From the NCBI GenBank assembly GCA_030435675.1, contig CM059623.1, forward strand, positions 212,012 through 276,011: a stretch of 64,000 nucleotides of DNA, read 5' to 3'. This stretch comes from Steinernema hermaphroditum. Taxonomy: Eukaryota; Nematoda; Chromadorea; Rhabditida; Steinernematidae. Position 1 is the first letter of the stretch. The number at the start of each line of letters is the position of its first letter. The position numbers and the translations under genes were made by a program. The notes below the pieces were generated by a model, which was given only the letters and a program-made list of their open reading frames with translations, was not told where the DNA came from and did no database searches. This document shows positions 49,880-58,548 of this stretch, piece by piece.

Positions 49880-50032
49880 ATGTCACAAGACTCACCGAAC
49901 CCCGCACCGTCTCCTAAAGCGTTACAATCAGGATCGAGAGCTCGTAAACGAAAGTCATCGACCGCTGACCGTATCGAAAGATTTATCAGTCGTCTTGTAA
50001 AACGGATGCGGTGCGTGGGCGCTCGCCTCTAA
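49880..50032 (+). CDS. Small basic frame, 50 residues
   Basis: ATG 49880 to TAA 50032, diverging from the capsid-like fragment. The product begins with a Ser/Pro-rich stretch (MSQDSPNPAPSPKAL), then RARKRKSSTADRIERFISRL. It is strongly basic with a nuclear-localisation-like RKRK. It overlaps the predicted intron of the - strand fragment. It may be a small DNA-binding or core-like protein of the same relic, or chance. Confidence 0.25.
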   Translation: MSQDSPNPAPSPKALQSGSRARKRKSSTADRIERFISRLVKRMRCVGARL

Positions 50033-50942
50033 CCTTCTAGCTGATCCGCAGCTATTGAAGATGCCACGCGGGTTATGGGCCTTTGAAGCTTCGTTGTACG
50101 CGTGCGTGACGCGGTTTTTTTTTTCTTTCCTCCCTTTCTTCTTTTCTCTCCCTTCTTCTCTCTTCCTCTTCTCTCTTTGCGTCTCCCTTCTCTTCCTCTC
50201 CTAGATCACTGCATGTGATCCCAAATCGCCCCTAGCGGCGATGCGTAGTCCCGAGCGACTACTGACTAACGCGCTCTCCTGGCTGCGTAGTCCTTCCTGT
50301 CCTACTCTAGGTACAGGGCCAAACGTGGGAATATCGACGACAAGGAATCAACAAGTCGACGATCCCGATATAACCAACCAAGCTGCAATGCGTACACGAC
50401 AAAGCCAGCTAAAACACAACTTTTATCCACACGATAAACAACAAGCGAACACTATCGCAACAACCCGGTGCCCAGTAGGCGACACGGGTGAACCGGCTGC
50501 AAAACTCGGCAAGCGCGGACTCTCCCGCCACCGTTTCACAGTTTAATTTATTCACAGTTAACCCTACACAGGTTGCCGTTAAAAACACACGTTGGAGGAA
50601 AATAAGTTTGACAAGCACCTGATGGTTTCCGATCTTCCTAGCTGCGTCTCTAGCTCGTTGCAGAGCTTCGTGATTCTCCCTTTGGGAGCTCGTAGGTCGA
50701 CCATTGTTGTTTGGGAGACGTTGATGCGGCGATTTTAGGACGTTCGTTGTAGTCGTTGCCGATGCACCATATGAGATTTCGTCCCCTTTCCTTCTGGCTT
50801 GTTAGCTCGCCTTTCCTCTTATGTAAAAAAGCGCCACGAGGATTGAGACAGTTCAAGAAATAATACACAAGGTTTATTAGGGGAATAAACAGGCGGAAAG
50901 GGGGTAACTTCTCTTTTTCTTCTAGGGCAGATGTCGGTTGGT
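50033..50942. other. No confident gene; pyrimidine tract and short frames
   Basis: A ~90-base almost pure C/T tract lies at 50116-50205. A 101-codon frame from ATG 50241 (Gln/Arg/Thr-rich, no recognisable motif) and a 50868-50650 frame on - are possible but unsupported. AATAAA on - at 50878-50873 probably belongs to the frame at 50943-51602. Confidence 0.4.
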
Positions 50943-51602
50943 TCAGACGCGACGGGTTGGAGCTGGGCGTCGGTCTTCACGAGGGCAACGTTCTTCTCGT
51001 GTGCGACGATGATCCCGGCTGCTTAGACGGCTGGTTTCTTGACGCGGGGATCGCCTTCCAGTCTTCGTGAAGTGGCGGTCGTCGGAACTGCGCTTCGAGC
51101 TTTTGGGAGCTCTGACAGGCGAGGGTTTCGTCTTTCTTCTTTGCGTCGTGTCATTGAAGAGCAGGTCGATTCTTTCTTCGACTGTGAGAAGCTGCGTGGT
51201 CGTCGGCTGGATCTCTTCGGACGTCGTCTTCTCGGTCGTCTTTGAAGAAGAGTGCGAGCTCTTCTTGTTCGAGCCGCTTTTACGTTCAGATGGTGATTCA
51301 TTTGTTACACCATCTGAACGTCTCTCCGACGGTCTCTCCGTCAGTCGCGAAGGACTCGCGACACCAGCAATGGTCCCGGACGGGAGCTGGACCGACAGTC
51401 TTCGGCGTCTGGACGGGTGTTGGACCCTCTCTAAGGGGGTTTTCGTCGTCCGTCCATGGGACTGGGTCTGCGATGACGGTTTTCTCTTTCTTCTCGGAGA
51501 CCTCGAGATCCGCCAGTTCCTTAACCGGAAGCTGGACTCTTTCTGGTACCTCTTCTCCGGGACCTCTTCTCCGGCGATGAATGTAGCAAACGGTATCCGG
51601 TA
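50943..51602 (-). CDS. 219-codon S/R-rich open frame without an ATG
   Basis: An uninterrupted frame from a stop at 51605-51603 to TGA 50945-50943 with no Met codon at all, so it must be an internal or terminal exon, or a fragment. The N-terminal part includes PFATFIAGEEVPEKRYQKES, followed by RS/RRKRK-rich sequence. The middle holds TTTQLLTVEERIDLLFNDTT, which looks like a folded helix, and the C-terminus is again R/S/D-rich. A canonical AATAAA lies 65 nt beyond the stop. Composition recalls SR-rich nuclear proteins or a retroelement Gag. The antisense + strand is open for 186 codons with ATG 51067 and its own AATAAA at 51640. I prefer - because of the structured middle segment, but cannot exclude +. 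Confidence 0.45.
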   Translation of the reverse strand, partial: YRIPFATFIAGEEVPEKRYQKESSFRLRNWRISRSPRRKRKPSSQTQSHGRTTKTPLERVQHPSRRRRLSVQLPSGTIAGVASPSRLTERPSERRSDGVTNESPSERKSGSNKKSSHSSSKTTEKTTSEEIQPTTTQLLTVEERIDLLFNDTTQRRKTKPSPVRAPKSSKRSSDDRHFTKTGRRSPRQETSRLSSRDHRRTREERCPREDRRPAPTRRV

Positions 51603-51696
51603 TCATGTGTTTACCATGTTCCTATAATTTTACTGTTGAAATAAAATTATGTTTCTTTTCTACTGTGTTTCGTTTTCTGAGTCCCGCCAGAGATGG

Positions 51697-51839
51697 GTGG
51701 CGGAAATTTTTCTAAGTAACGCAAGAGAAATTTCTAAGTACCCTGTTATCGAAACAGAAAATCTGTTATCCAAACTGACCTTTCGCGTTATCGAAACCTC
51801 CCTTCCACAAGTGATGTTATCCAAATAAAGCATACTACT
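51697..51839 (+). repeat. Dispersed repeat R2, copy 3
   Basis: Shows the R2 order: GGAAATTTTTCTAAGTAACG, a second TTTCTAAGTACC, then TTATC(G/C)AAAC motifs and AAAGCATACTACT at the end. Compared with copy 1, TTACC has become TTATC throughout. R1 copy B starts 53 bp further on. Confidence 0.7.
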
Positions 51840-51891
51840 GATTTCCAGCCTAAGCAATGGGCTCCTGCGGGAATATTTTTCTATATCCCAT

Positions 51892-52288
51892 AATAAAGCA
51901 ACTCACCTTTTTGTTTAGACGACGCTCATCGATGCAGTCGACACGAATCGGAAGGCTCAGTCACTGAAACAGGGAAAGATCTGAACAAGGCGACTCAAAT
52001 CGATCGCGGCAGATGATAGATTCCATCGATAGAACGGCGCCGCTGTCAGTGGCGCCTCGATGTTTATGGTGGGCACAGTCGGCGGCGTTTCCCACCATCG
52101 CCTCTTCTCTCTTTGTACTTTTACAATTTGGTCGCGCCGTTTTAGAAGAGACGCGATCAGATCGCTGATGGTTCGATTTGAGTAGTCCTCTATCTCTCTC
52201 GTTTTCAGAAATCTACTCGATTTCCCGATCGCTGTCGACTTCTCATGAACTTTATCTACACACATCTGTGAGTTTTCAATACTCATTA
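51892..52288 (+). repeat. Dispersed repeat R1, copy B
   Basis: Same landmarks as copy A. The exon-like 59-bp segment is 52209-52267 between TTTTCAG and GTGAGTTTTC. Contains GGCGCCGCTGTCAGTGGCGCC-type dyad symmetry (inverted GGCGCC) at about 52036-52056. The - strand frame is open here too, but codon changes are non-conservative. Confidence 0.85.
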
Positions 52289-52395
52289 TTTTTTGAAGTA
52301 TAAAATACGTATAAATTAAACTTAGTACATCAGTAGTACAAAACACGACTAGTGATCAACCAGCTGGGTCTTTCGACCAAGTGGGACATTCTCAA

Positions 52396-52407
52396 CCCCC
52401 CCCCCCC
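52396..52407. repeat. C12 homopolymer
   Basis: Twelve consecutive C residues between R1 copy B and the integrase fragment. A possible sequencing or breakpoint scar. Confidence 0.8.
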
Positions 52408-52468
52408 TAAAGATTTTATGGAAAGTGGGCGGAGTTTCAGGGAATTGGAGTAATTAATTGTTATTATA

Positions 52469-53686
52469 AAAAAGAACAACGCTACAGCGGGCGACATCCC
52501 GAATGATTTTGAGAAATTCTGGCTCCGTGGAGACGGTTGTCTAATGAGGAAAACTCAAAACGCAGCCAGGAACCGTGCAGTTCAGTCCACAGTCATCCCC
52601 ACGCAACTGAGGAAAAGTTTATTTGACTACTTTCATGGGAGTCGTGCCGCGGGTGGACACACAGGACCTAGGGCGACTCTCCATAAACTGAACTCATACT
52701 TTTGGCCATCCATGGCGGCAGATACAATTCGCTGGTGCCGAGAATGCACCGTCTGCCAAGAAACAAGCCCCTCGGGTGCCACTAAAACTCCAATGCGCTC
52801 GATTGTATCCAATACGGTCCTTGCAAAAGTAGCCATAGACATTTGTGGCCCTTTTCCTCCCAGCGCGAGAGGAAATCGCTACATTCTAAACATTCTTGAC
52901 CTCTTTACGAAATACGTCATCTCTGTGCCCCACAAAGAATACTCTTCGGTTACGGTAGCTCGCGCGATCATGAACCATCTTGTGCTCGTCTTCGGCTCGC
53001 CAGGCGAGATTCTCTCCGATAGCGCGAGCTACTTTACATCAGCAGTGTTTAAGGAATTTTGCAATTTGTTAGAAATAGAGAAAATCTTTTCAATTCCGTA
53101 CTACCACAAAGGAAATGGTGCTGTAGAACGCACCTTTCGCACTTGCAACCTAATGCTCAAAAAATCAGTAAACCCTCTTCATTCAGACGTAGACCTAATG
53201 CTGCCTTATGCAACCTGGTGCTACAACACAACGGTGCACTCCACCACAGGAGAAACCCCCTTCTATCTCATGTTTAGACGTGATCCCCTCTTTGCCCTGG
53301 ACCACGCACTAGGCGAAAAAGGGTGTGAAGTATTCACAGGATCGGAGTTGAGCACCTTCCGAAAAGAGTTAACCCTGGCAATTCGTGACGCCTGGGATGC
53401 GGCAAAAGTGCACTCAGCGGCAGAGCGCGCCAAAAATAAAGAGAGGTACGACAAATCAGTGACCCCTGGCGCCATTTTAGTCGGCGATCTTGTACTCATG
53501 AGCAACGAAAGATCAAAACCAGGTCTATCAAAAAAGCTCACACGTCCCTGGATTGGGACCTATAGAGTAGTGCGCATCGAGGAACCCTATGCGTTCATTG
53601 CGCCTGCACGACGTCCTCGATGCCGTTATAACCTGCGCTCGCGAAGTTGCGACGGCAGCACTCCAAGTTCAACGCACCAGCGCTGA
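52469..53686 (+). CDS. Ty3/gypsy-type retrotransposon integrase (3' end of pol)
   Basis: The open frame begins after a stop at 52466-52468; the first ATG is at 52544. Numbering from that Met: the zinc-binding HHCC has His31, His39, Cys68 and Cys71 (with an extra Cys65). The catalytic core has Asp99 (in VAIDICGPFP), Asp159 (in EILSDSASYF) and Glu195 (in GNGAVERTFR). Asp159 and Glu195 are separated by exactly 35 residues, the DDX35E spacing of active integrases. A GPY/F-like module (RPWIGTYRV, residues 334-342) follows. Residues DFEKFWLRGDGCL before Met are the usual link between RNase H and integrase, so this is the tail of a Pol polyprotein. Protease, RT and RNase H are absent upstream, where R1 copy B and a C12 run lie instead. 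The integrase is uninterrupted, suggesting a fairly recent insertion, but the element is truncated at 5'. Confidence 0.88.
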   Translation, partial: KKNNATAGDIPNDFEKFWLRGDGCLMRKTQNAARNRAVQSTVIPTQLRKSLFDYFHGSRAAGGHTGPRATLHKLNSYFWPSMAADTIRWCRECTVCQETSPSGATKTPMRSIVSNTVLAKVAIDICGPFPPSARGNRYILNILDLFTKYVISVPHKEYSSVTVARAIMNHLVLVFGSPGEILSDSASYFTSAVFKEFCNLLEIEKIFSIPYYHKGNGAVERTFRTCNLMLKKSVNPLHSDVDLMLPYATWCYNTTVHSTTGETPFYLMFRRDPLFALDHALGEKGCEVFTGSELSTFRKELTLAIRDAWDAAKVHSAAERAKNKERYDKSVTPGAILVGDLVLMSNERSKPGLSKKLTRPWIGTYRVVRIEEPYAFIAPARRPRCRYNLRSRSCDGSTPSSTHQR

Positions 53687-53845
53687 TGTCGAGACCGTCT
53701 TCAATCCGTGCAGTCGCCTCGCCAGATCCTCAACCCACCTTCCCATGCCCTGCGCGAAACTATGACCACCACGAACCCTTTGTTTTCAGAATCTGAGACC
53801 TCTTGATGACTCATCGGCTTTCAAACTCCCAACGACCACTCTCGC

Positions 53846-53854
53846 GGAGGGGGG
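53846..53854 (+). other. Polypurine tract-like GGAGGGGGG
   Basis: A pure G/A run 160 bp after the integrase stop, in the place where a 3' LTR would be preceded by a polypurine tract. The following sequence (TTCGTTACCC) does not begin with TG, and no matching 5' LTR is in the window, so the assignment is weak. Confidence 0.3.
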
Positions 53855-53898
53855 TTCGTTACCCAATGAATTCCAACCGAGACTGGTCCTATGGCCCA

Positions 53899-54085
53899 CA
53901 ACCACGAGTAAGTGTCACTCCCGTAACATACCCCCCACCCGAGGCGCAAAACCCTCAACCACGAGTGAGTATCACTCCACTAACTTATCTCTCTTCCGAG
54001 GTGCAAGCCCCTCAACCGCGAGTGAGCATCACTCAATTAAACCACTTCCAACCCGAGGCGCAATGCTCTCAACCCCGGGCCACCT
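53899..54085 (+). repeat. 57-bp tandem repeat, 3.3 copies (19-residue periodic frame)
   Basis: Units start at CAACC (53899, 53956, 54013, 54070). Read in the frame from ATG 53806 they encode PQPRVSVTPVTYPPPEAQN-like 19-residue repeats, diverging mainly at conservative positions. Period 57 keeps the frame. The frame ends with TAA at about 54147. It could be a Pro-rich repeat protein following the integrase, or non-coding sequence from the 3' region of the element. Confidence 0.7.
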
Positions 54086-54147
54086 CCGTTGGTCTGTGTG
54101 TCTGTGTGTTTTCACGTGCGCACGGCGAAAGCACCCACACAAAATAA

Positions 54148-54214
54148 GGACCCCCGAGGGGAACCGAACCCGACACAGCCCGCTTACAAACGGAGAACAT
54201 TCGCAATGAGCCAC
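54148..54214 (-). other. tRNA-derived-like sequence
   Basis: On - it shows TGGCTCATTGCG (A-box-like) and, 31 bases later, GGTTCGGTTCC (B box, 10 of 11). An anticodon-like arm TCCG-TTTGTAAG-CGGG lies between them. The T-arm stem pairs only in 3 of 5 positions and no acceptor stem closes, so it is a degenerate tRNA or SINE head rather than a working tRNA gene. Confidence 0.35.
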
Positions 54215-54382
54215 ACAAACAGTTGCAATGGTAGCGCCTTACTTACACTATGTCTCCACTATGCTAGGCGTTGAATTTTTTACTGTTTTTGAGTGATTTT
54301 TTGCCTATTTTGAAATCCGCAGAGTTATCGGTTCCAGTTTCCTGACACTTTACAGTTTTTTTGGCCAACTTCAATCATTTAC

Positions 54383-54574
54383 ATGAACGCCAATCTTGCC
54401 GCCCACAAGGCTATGGTGTCTTCTCCAAAGGCCGTCAGGCCTTTCATGTGTTTATCACCGGTAGGCTACTGGTGTCTAAAAACTACTTTGCAATTTGGTC
54501 CACCTCTGATTACTGCAGGATTAGCAATAATTAAGCAGCAGCATTCGCAAAAATTATCATTGGGCTCAAACTAA
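54383..54574 (+). CDS. Possible 63-residue protein with one hydrophobic segment
   Basis: ATG 54383 to TAA 54574. Contains a moderately hydrophobic stretch (TTLQFGPPLITAGLAII) that could span a membrane once. It lies 70 bp before the next gene on the same strand. No family recognised; it may be spurious. Confidence 0.25.
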   Translation: MNANLAAHKAMVSSPKAVRPFMCLSPVGYWCLKTTLQFGPPLITAGLAIIKQQHSQKLSLGSN

Positions 54575-54644
54575 TTTTTCTTTCTTTGACTTTGTGATCA
54601 ACGTGCCTTTTCTGCATTTTTAGTTCTATTTGTTATTTTCAGAA

Positions 54645-54977
54645 ATGGCGAAACAGATTCAATGCATCTTAGGCCTTCGGAGGCCTTTCGAACTCAATCA
54701 GGAGGACTACTGTAAATACCTGATGTCAGCAAGAATCGTCAACTTCCTCCAACCGCACTACTTTGGAACCAAGTTCCCGAAAATTCCGTTGATGCCTGGT
54801 GACCAGACTCTTCGGCCGATCGAGCTCAAAATGCTCTCGGTTATACACGGCTTCACACGCCGTGCAGACGTCTTCGTCGTCGCCAGAGAAGAGGCGTTGT
54901 TCGAGGAGCTTCTCCTCGTAGTGCGCTTCTTTGCATCGCATTTGGCTTCCTCGTTTGAGGAACACCAACACTTTTAA
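54645..54977 (+). CDS. Complete small gene, 110 residues, unrecognised domain
   Basis: ATG 54645 sits three bases behind a near-perfect acceptor (TTGTTATTTTCAG), the arrangement of a trans-spliced nematode start. TAA 54975-54977 is followed 12 bases later by AATAAA. The product begins MAKQIQCILGLRRPF and contains RIVNFLQPHYFG, KIPLMPGDQ, then an ELKMLSVIHGFTRRADVF motif and a Leu/Glu-rich end. The central 50 residues align with the protein at 57323-57596: both have NF(L/F)xP, IPL(M/L)P and (V/I)IHG(F/L)(T/A)RxxDVF with similar spacing. No signal peptide is seen; the C-terminal helix is amphipathic. Intronless with complete signals, so it is probably a real gene or an intact retrocopy. Function unknown. 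Confidence 0.6.
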   Translation: MAKQIQCILGLRRPFELNQEDYCKYLMSARIVNFLQPHYFGTKFPKIPLMPGDQTLRPIELKMLSVIHGFTRRADVFVVAREEALFEELLLVVRFFASHLASSFEEHQHF

Positions 54978-55068
54978 TGTTTTAGTTTAATAAAATATTT
55001 GTTCTTTTGTTGCTTTGTATGTGTTTCGATCGTTATGAGGTTTCAAAAGTTGTTGTCCGTTGTCCACT

Positions 55069-55170
55069 GGCGCTCTCAGAAGTGAGGTATTCGAGCGGTC
55101 TTCTAGGAAGTAAAGATGAGTCGACTGAATTTCGCCGGTTGGTTTTCAAAACACAGCGCGACGCGACTGA
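55069..55170 (+). repeat. Direct duplication, copy 1
   Basis: GGCGCTCTCAGAAGTGAGGT ... CTTCTAGGAAGTAAAG ... GGTTTTCAAAACACAGCGCG closely matches 55511-55623. The gene at 54645 ends just upstream. Confidence 0.85.
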
Positions 55171-55510
55171 ACAGCGTGATGTTGTCGGTACATCTGCTCT
55201 TGCTTCTCGTTTTGAGAGGTCGTAGTTTGGGACAATTAGCATTGGGACATACACTCTTTGTACATTATGTGATTCTGAGTGGTCGCGTCAGAGTGACGTC
55301 AGAAGCGTCTTGGAAGCGTCTTAAGTCAGGTTCATGAGTTTCAATGGCTTCTAGAAATGAACTCATTTTCCTTTCGGATTTTTAAGAGCGTCCGCCTTTT
55401 TAGAAGTTTGATGTAATTTGATCGTATTTTATGGATTTTTGTTTACAACAAACTTCATGCGGATCACGTTGCGATTTTGTTTATAGGCGGTCTCTGTCGG
55501 GTCGTACATT
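55171..55510. other. Spacer between the duplicated segments
   Basis: No confident gene. Holds AGTGACGTCAGAAG (a CRE-like TGACGTCA, about 55292-55303) and a duplicated GCGTCTTGGAAGCGTCTT. Confidence 0.3.
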
Positions 55511-55623
55511 GGCGCTCTTAGAAGTGAGGTCGAGCGGTCATATTCGACCGTCTTCTAGGAAATAAAGACTGAGTCCACTGAATTTCTCCCCATGGTTTTC
55601 AAAACACAGCGCGACGCGGCTGA
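55511..55623 (+). repeat. Direct duplication, copy 2
   Basis: Second copy of the segment at 55069-55170 with an 11-base insertion (GTCATATTCGA) and other small changes. It carries AATAAAGACTGAG in place of AGTAAAGATGAG. Confidence 0.85.
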
Positions 55624-56080
55624 AAAGCTGAGGCGCCATTTTTTATGCTTCAATCCAATCTAAAGGTTCTACTGTAATAATTCGATCCATATGACATTTT
55701 ATCCTGCATGCATTTCAATTCCATCACAGTATTCTGGTTCCGCTCTTGTTATTTTCACAATAAAGAGTATGGAACAGCGAAACGCGCCACGGTTCCTCTA
55801 AGTTGTTTAAAAAACGGCGCGCCAATCGATGAGAACGGCTGCTGTTACAACTGAAACGGCTGAAATCTACTCGATGCTGACACACCTATGCTCCTAATCG
55901 TGTCACAACTTTAGCGCGCAAAACCACTTAGCGCGCACTGTCATAAACAGACGTGTCACAACACGACGGAAACACTGACGACGACAAGCGTGGTCACGAT
56001 TCGTGCCTCATCAGAATTTTTGCCTTGTAAGATATGCCGACGAAGGCGAGAACTTCAGATGTCACAACTTTATTTTTTTT
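55624..56080. other. No gene seen
   Basis: AT-rich at first, with AATAAAG near 55760. Then a GC-richer part with twin TTAGCGCGCA motifs (55911-55921 and 55929-55939) and two CGTGTCACAA motifs. Confidence 0.3.
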
Positions 56081-56431
56081 TTAATCAGAATCGCTCATCT
56101 CACAGTACACGGTCTTTGGAAATACTGTGCGCGGCTTTCCAGTCATCATTCCGCGGAAGACATGAAATCCCCACAACGGAGTAGTCACCCCCAGGAAGGC
56201 CTGCAGCACGTACAATTCGGTCGTTAAGTGTACCACGTGAGCCACCTTCAGGCCAATGTACACGATGGTGAAGCGCGAGGACGTGGCGTTTCGATACAGT
56301 AGGCGATTCAAAGTGTTACGAAAGGACAGCTCTGAAGTAAGCCAGTACCGATAAGGAGTTAATGAGGCTAAAACATACGGAATTTCCATGAAGTACGGTG
56401 CGAGTCCATAGTATTCTGTCAGCTTTTTCAT
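56081..56431 (-). CDS. Innexin-like fragment (gap-junction family), 116 residues
   Basis: ATG 56431 lies three bases behind an acceptor (GTCTACACAG). The order of features fits the second half of an innexin's first module: a cytoplasmic loop with Arg/Asn (SFRNTLNRLLYRN), a membrane helix (FTIVYIGLKVAHVVHL...YVLQAFLG), then the family signature region LWGFHVFRG, a Gly/Trp-poor turn and FPKTVYC, equivalent to the FPRVTxCD start of the second extracellular loop with its first conserved Cys. The frame then stops (TAA 56081, followed by A10 and AATAAA). A GTGAGA donor overlaps the Cys codon, so in a full gene the next exon would supply the rest of loop 2, two more helices and the tail. None is visible downstream. 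I call it innexin-related, truncated or missing exons. A possible upstream exon (56611-56544) is not in phase. Confidence 0.55.
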   Translation of the reverse strand: MKKLTEYYGLAPYFMEIPYVLASLTPYRYWLTSELSFRNTLNRLLYRNATSSRFTIVYIGLKVAHVVHLTTELYVLQAFLGVTTPLWGFHVFRGMMTGKPRTVFPKTVYCEMSDSD

Positions 56432-56611
56432 GGGCTGTGTAGACAATTCACGTGCATTGCGTCCACGTAAGAGAAGCTATCGGCATAGAGTGTGTGCCAA
56501 TACTAAAAAAAGCAATTACACGTAGCAGAGTGAACGCACTAACCCGGAACCTCGCTGGCATCCAACACCGGATCGGCTTCCGAAACCAAATCTATGATGG
56601 CACGGATGTTG

Positions 56612-57322
56612 CTGAATTAAAATGCGAGCTAGTGATCAATCTGCGAAAAGCTTGCAAGAACGCAGCCGAACCTAAAAGAGTCCATCTTTCTCAAATCATA
56701 CCAAACCATTCCCATCGTAACAAAATCCCAAGCTCCAGCACGACGAAACATCTCACAAGTATGCGTTGCGATCGAGAACCCCACACCCTAGCACATATGA
56801 CAAAAACGAAATTCTAAAAAACTTTTTTATAAACCCGGCGAAGGCCCAGCAAAACCCGCCACGCGGCTTCTTCTTCCGGGTCCTCGACGGCTGGCGGAGA
56901 CGGTGGCACAAGGGCAAATTCGATCAAAGTCGCCCAAATTTTAACAATTTATAAAACAAGAACAACAGCATGTGCTAACTCAGTGCAGAGACTGGTCAGG
57001 CTTGTGCGACGAACTCAGGTCGCAAGGTGTGGGTTGAGACAAAAGTTCTTTTCTTAAGAAACACTTTTATCTACACGAAGAATGAACAATTGAACGAAGA
57101 ATAAGACACTGATGGTAACACTTCAGAGTCGCTTTTAAGGGCGCGACCGCGAAGGGGGTGGGGGGCGTGGCTCATGTGATACGAACGGAGGGGAGGAGTC
57201 AATGTAGGAGAACTTGTGAGAGAGATGGACAGATCTGCAGGGAGTTTTGTCACAGCACAAGAACAAGAACAAAAACTACAACGAAACAATGAGTTGTCTC
57301 TCGAAGACTCTGACAGCAGTCT
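56612..57322. other. No confident gene
   Basis: A + strand frame (GTG 56452 to 56817) overlaps the innexin-like gene in antisense, and a - strand frame (57289-57071) is Ser/Cys-rich. Neither has good signals. A G-rich patch (57156-57170) and several AACAAGAACAA motifs are the only notable features. Confidence 0.35.
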
Positions 57323-57596
57323 TCAAGACCTCGAACAAGCGAGCTTCCTCTTAGTCTTGAATACGTCTTCCTTGCGCGCAAGGCCATGAATTATAGCTAC
57401 GAAGTCACAGTCGAATGCTGTGAATTTCGCGCATTCGGGAAGAAGGGGAATAAGCTTCCAGGGGTTGTTAAACGCCATTGGGCGAAAGAAGTTCAAAAAT
57501 TCTCGATACATGAAGAAAGTCCGCTTACTCATCGGGGTCTGATAGTTCGTACATTTTAGCACGCCCCAGAACAACCTGGATGTATAGCACGGTATT
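57323..57596 (-). CDS. Exon of a paralogue of the 54645 gene, about 91 residues
   Basis: Exon from an acceptor (TTTTTACTTTTAG, exon from 57596, one leading base) to TGA 57323. Encodes LFWGVLKCTNYQTPMSKRTF, then REFLNFFRPMAFN, KLIPLLPEC, DCDFVAIIHGLARKEDVF and a basic tail. The NFF.P, IPLLP and IIHG.AR..DVF motifs line up with the gene at 54645-54977, so both belong to one small, unrecognised family. The 5' part of the gene is not identified. ATGAGTAAGC inside the exon could serve as an alternative donor or as an internal start. Confidence 0.5.
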
Positions 57597-58548
57597 CTAA
57601 AAGTAAAAACATAAAGTTTTTTTTTTCGTTGAAAAATACCATACCATGAGGAGACGAGAAGATGAGGGCTCTAAGACTGATGAAGCCTAGCCTTCCTTTA
57701 TGCAACCTTCGGGGCGCATGGGTTGGTCCTTAGGTAAAGCTTCCGGTAGACGTACAGGAAATACACAAAATGCATGTTGTGGTTTAGATAGAATGCGTAG
57801 GTAGATTTTTTTGAATGTCGCCAATGTGAATCATTCTCTTAGAACTTGTTTCCAAAGAAATCTGTGACGTCTGCACCTTGATATCTCCTAGGAGGAAATA
57901 TGTTATAATTGTCAGCACAACTGAACTCTGGACACAGTTCCTTTTGAAAAAGACTAGGGAATACGCGACCATTTTAATGACGATACTGTCATGCGATCAT
58001 GGGCATAGACGCGCTCTCATCAACTTAAACTCAAACCCTCAAGCGACAGAATTTGGCTCTTCGCGACTTCGATGCCCGCTCAAACCGATGGGAATGCTTC
58101 ATTCTCTTTGGATTCGACTGCTCCTCCGAAATCAGATTAAAATCGTAAATTTGTTTAATTTCGTGGCGCAAAAACAAAGCCGGACAGAAAACCCAAGGAC
58201 GACGGCAACAAGATTTATCAACGAGTCGTAATTTTGGAATGACGATTCTGTCATGTAATCTGTCATGTTCGCCGGTGCGCTCTCGTCAACAAAGAAAAGC
58301 GCCCCAAGCGGTAGCAACCGAAAGCTTTTTGCGCCTTAAAAAATATCAGAAAGAACTAATGGGATTGGTCGAGATAGTTTTGGGGGTAAAAAGAAGTGCG
58401 GTTTAGCAAAAAACACTTGTAGAAAGACATACGCCGATTCCAAATCGCGACCGATAAAAGTGCTCAGTCGTTACCAGCGCTTTAATCCCGATTTCTAACT
58501 TAAGAAGTTGGATGCGCTCTCACAGGAATATTTCCTCCCACGCCAGAA
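57597..58548. other. No confident gene
   Basis: Several frames of 60-117 codons on both strands lack supporting signals. A segment TGACGATACTGTCATGCGATC (about 57977) has a diverged repeat TGACGATTCTGTCATGTAATC (about 58239), each followed by CGCTCTC(A/G)TCAAC. Confidence 0.35.

Noticed and set aside
51067..51627. 186-codon + strand gene with AATAAA
   Set aside because: Not excluded, but its Leu/Val/Ser/Phe-rich composition is what the antisense of an S/R-rich frame yields; the - frame has the more protein-like core.
53846..53900. 3' LTR start after the polypurine-like tract
   Set aside because: The sequence does not begin with TG, and no second LTR copy exists in the window.
54148..54214. 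Functional tRNA gene
   Set aside because: The A and B boxes are near-consensus, but the acceptor stem is absent and the T-stem pairs poorly.
56452..56817. 121-codon + strand frame
   Set aside because: Lacks an ATG at its head and overlaps the better-supported innexin-like exon region in antisense.
57878..58231. 117-codon + strand frame
   Set aside because: No splice or poly(A) support, no motif, and composition typical of non-coding sequence.
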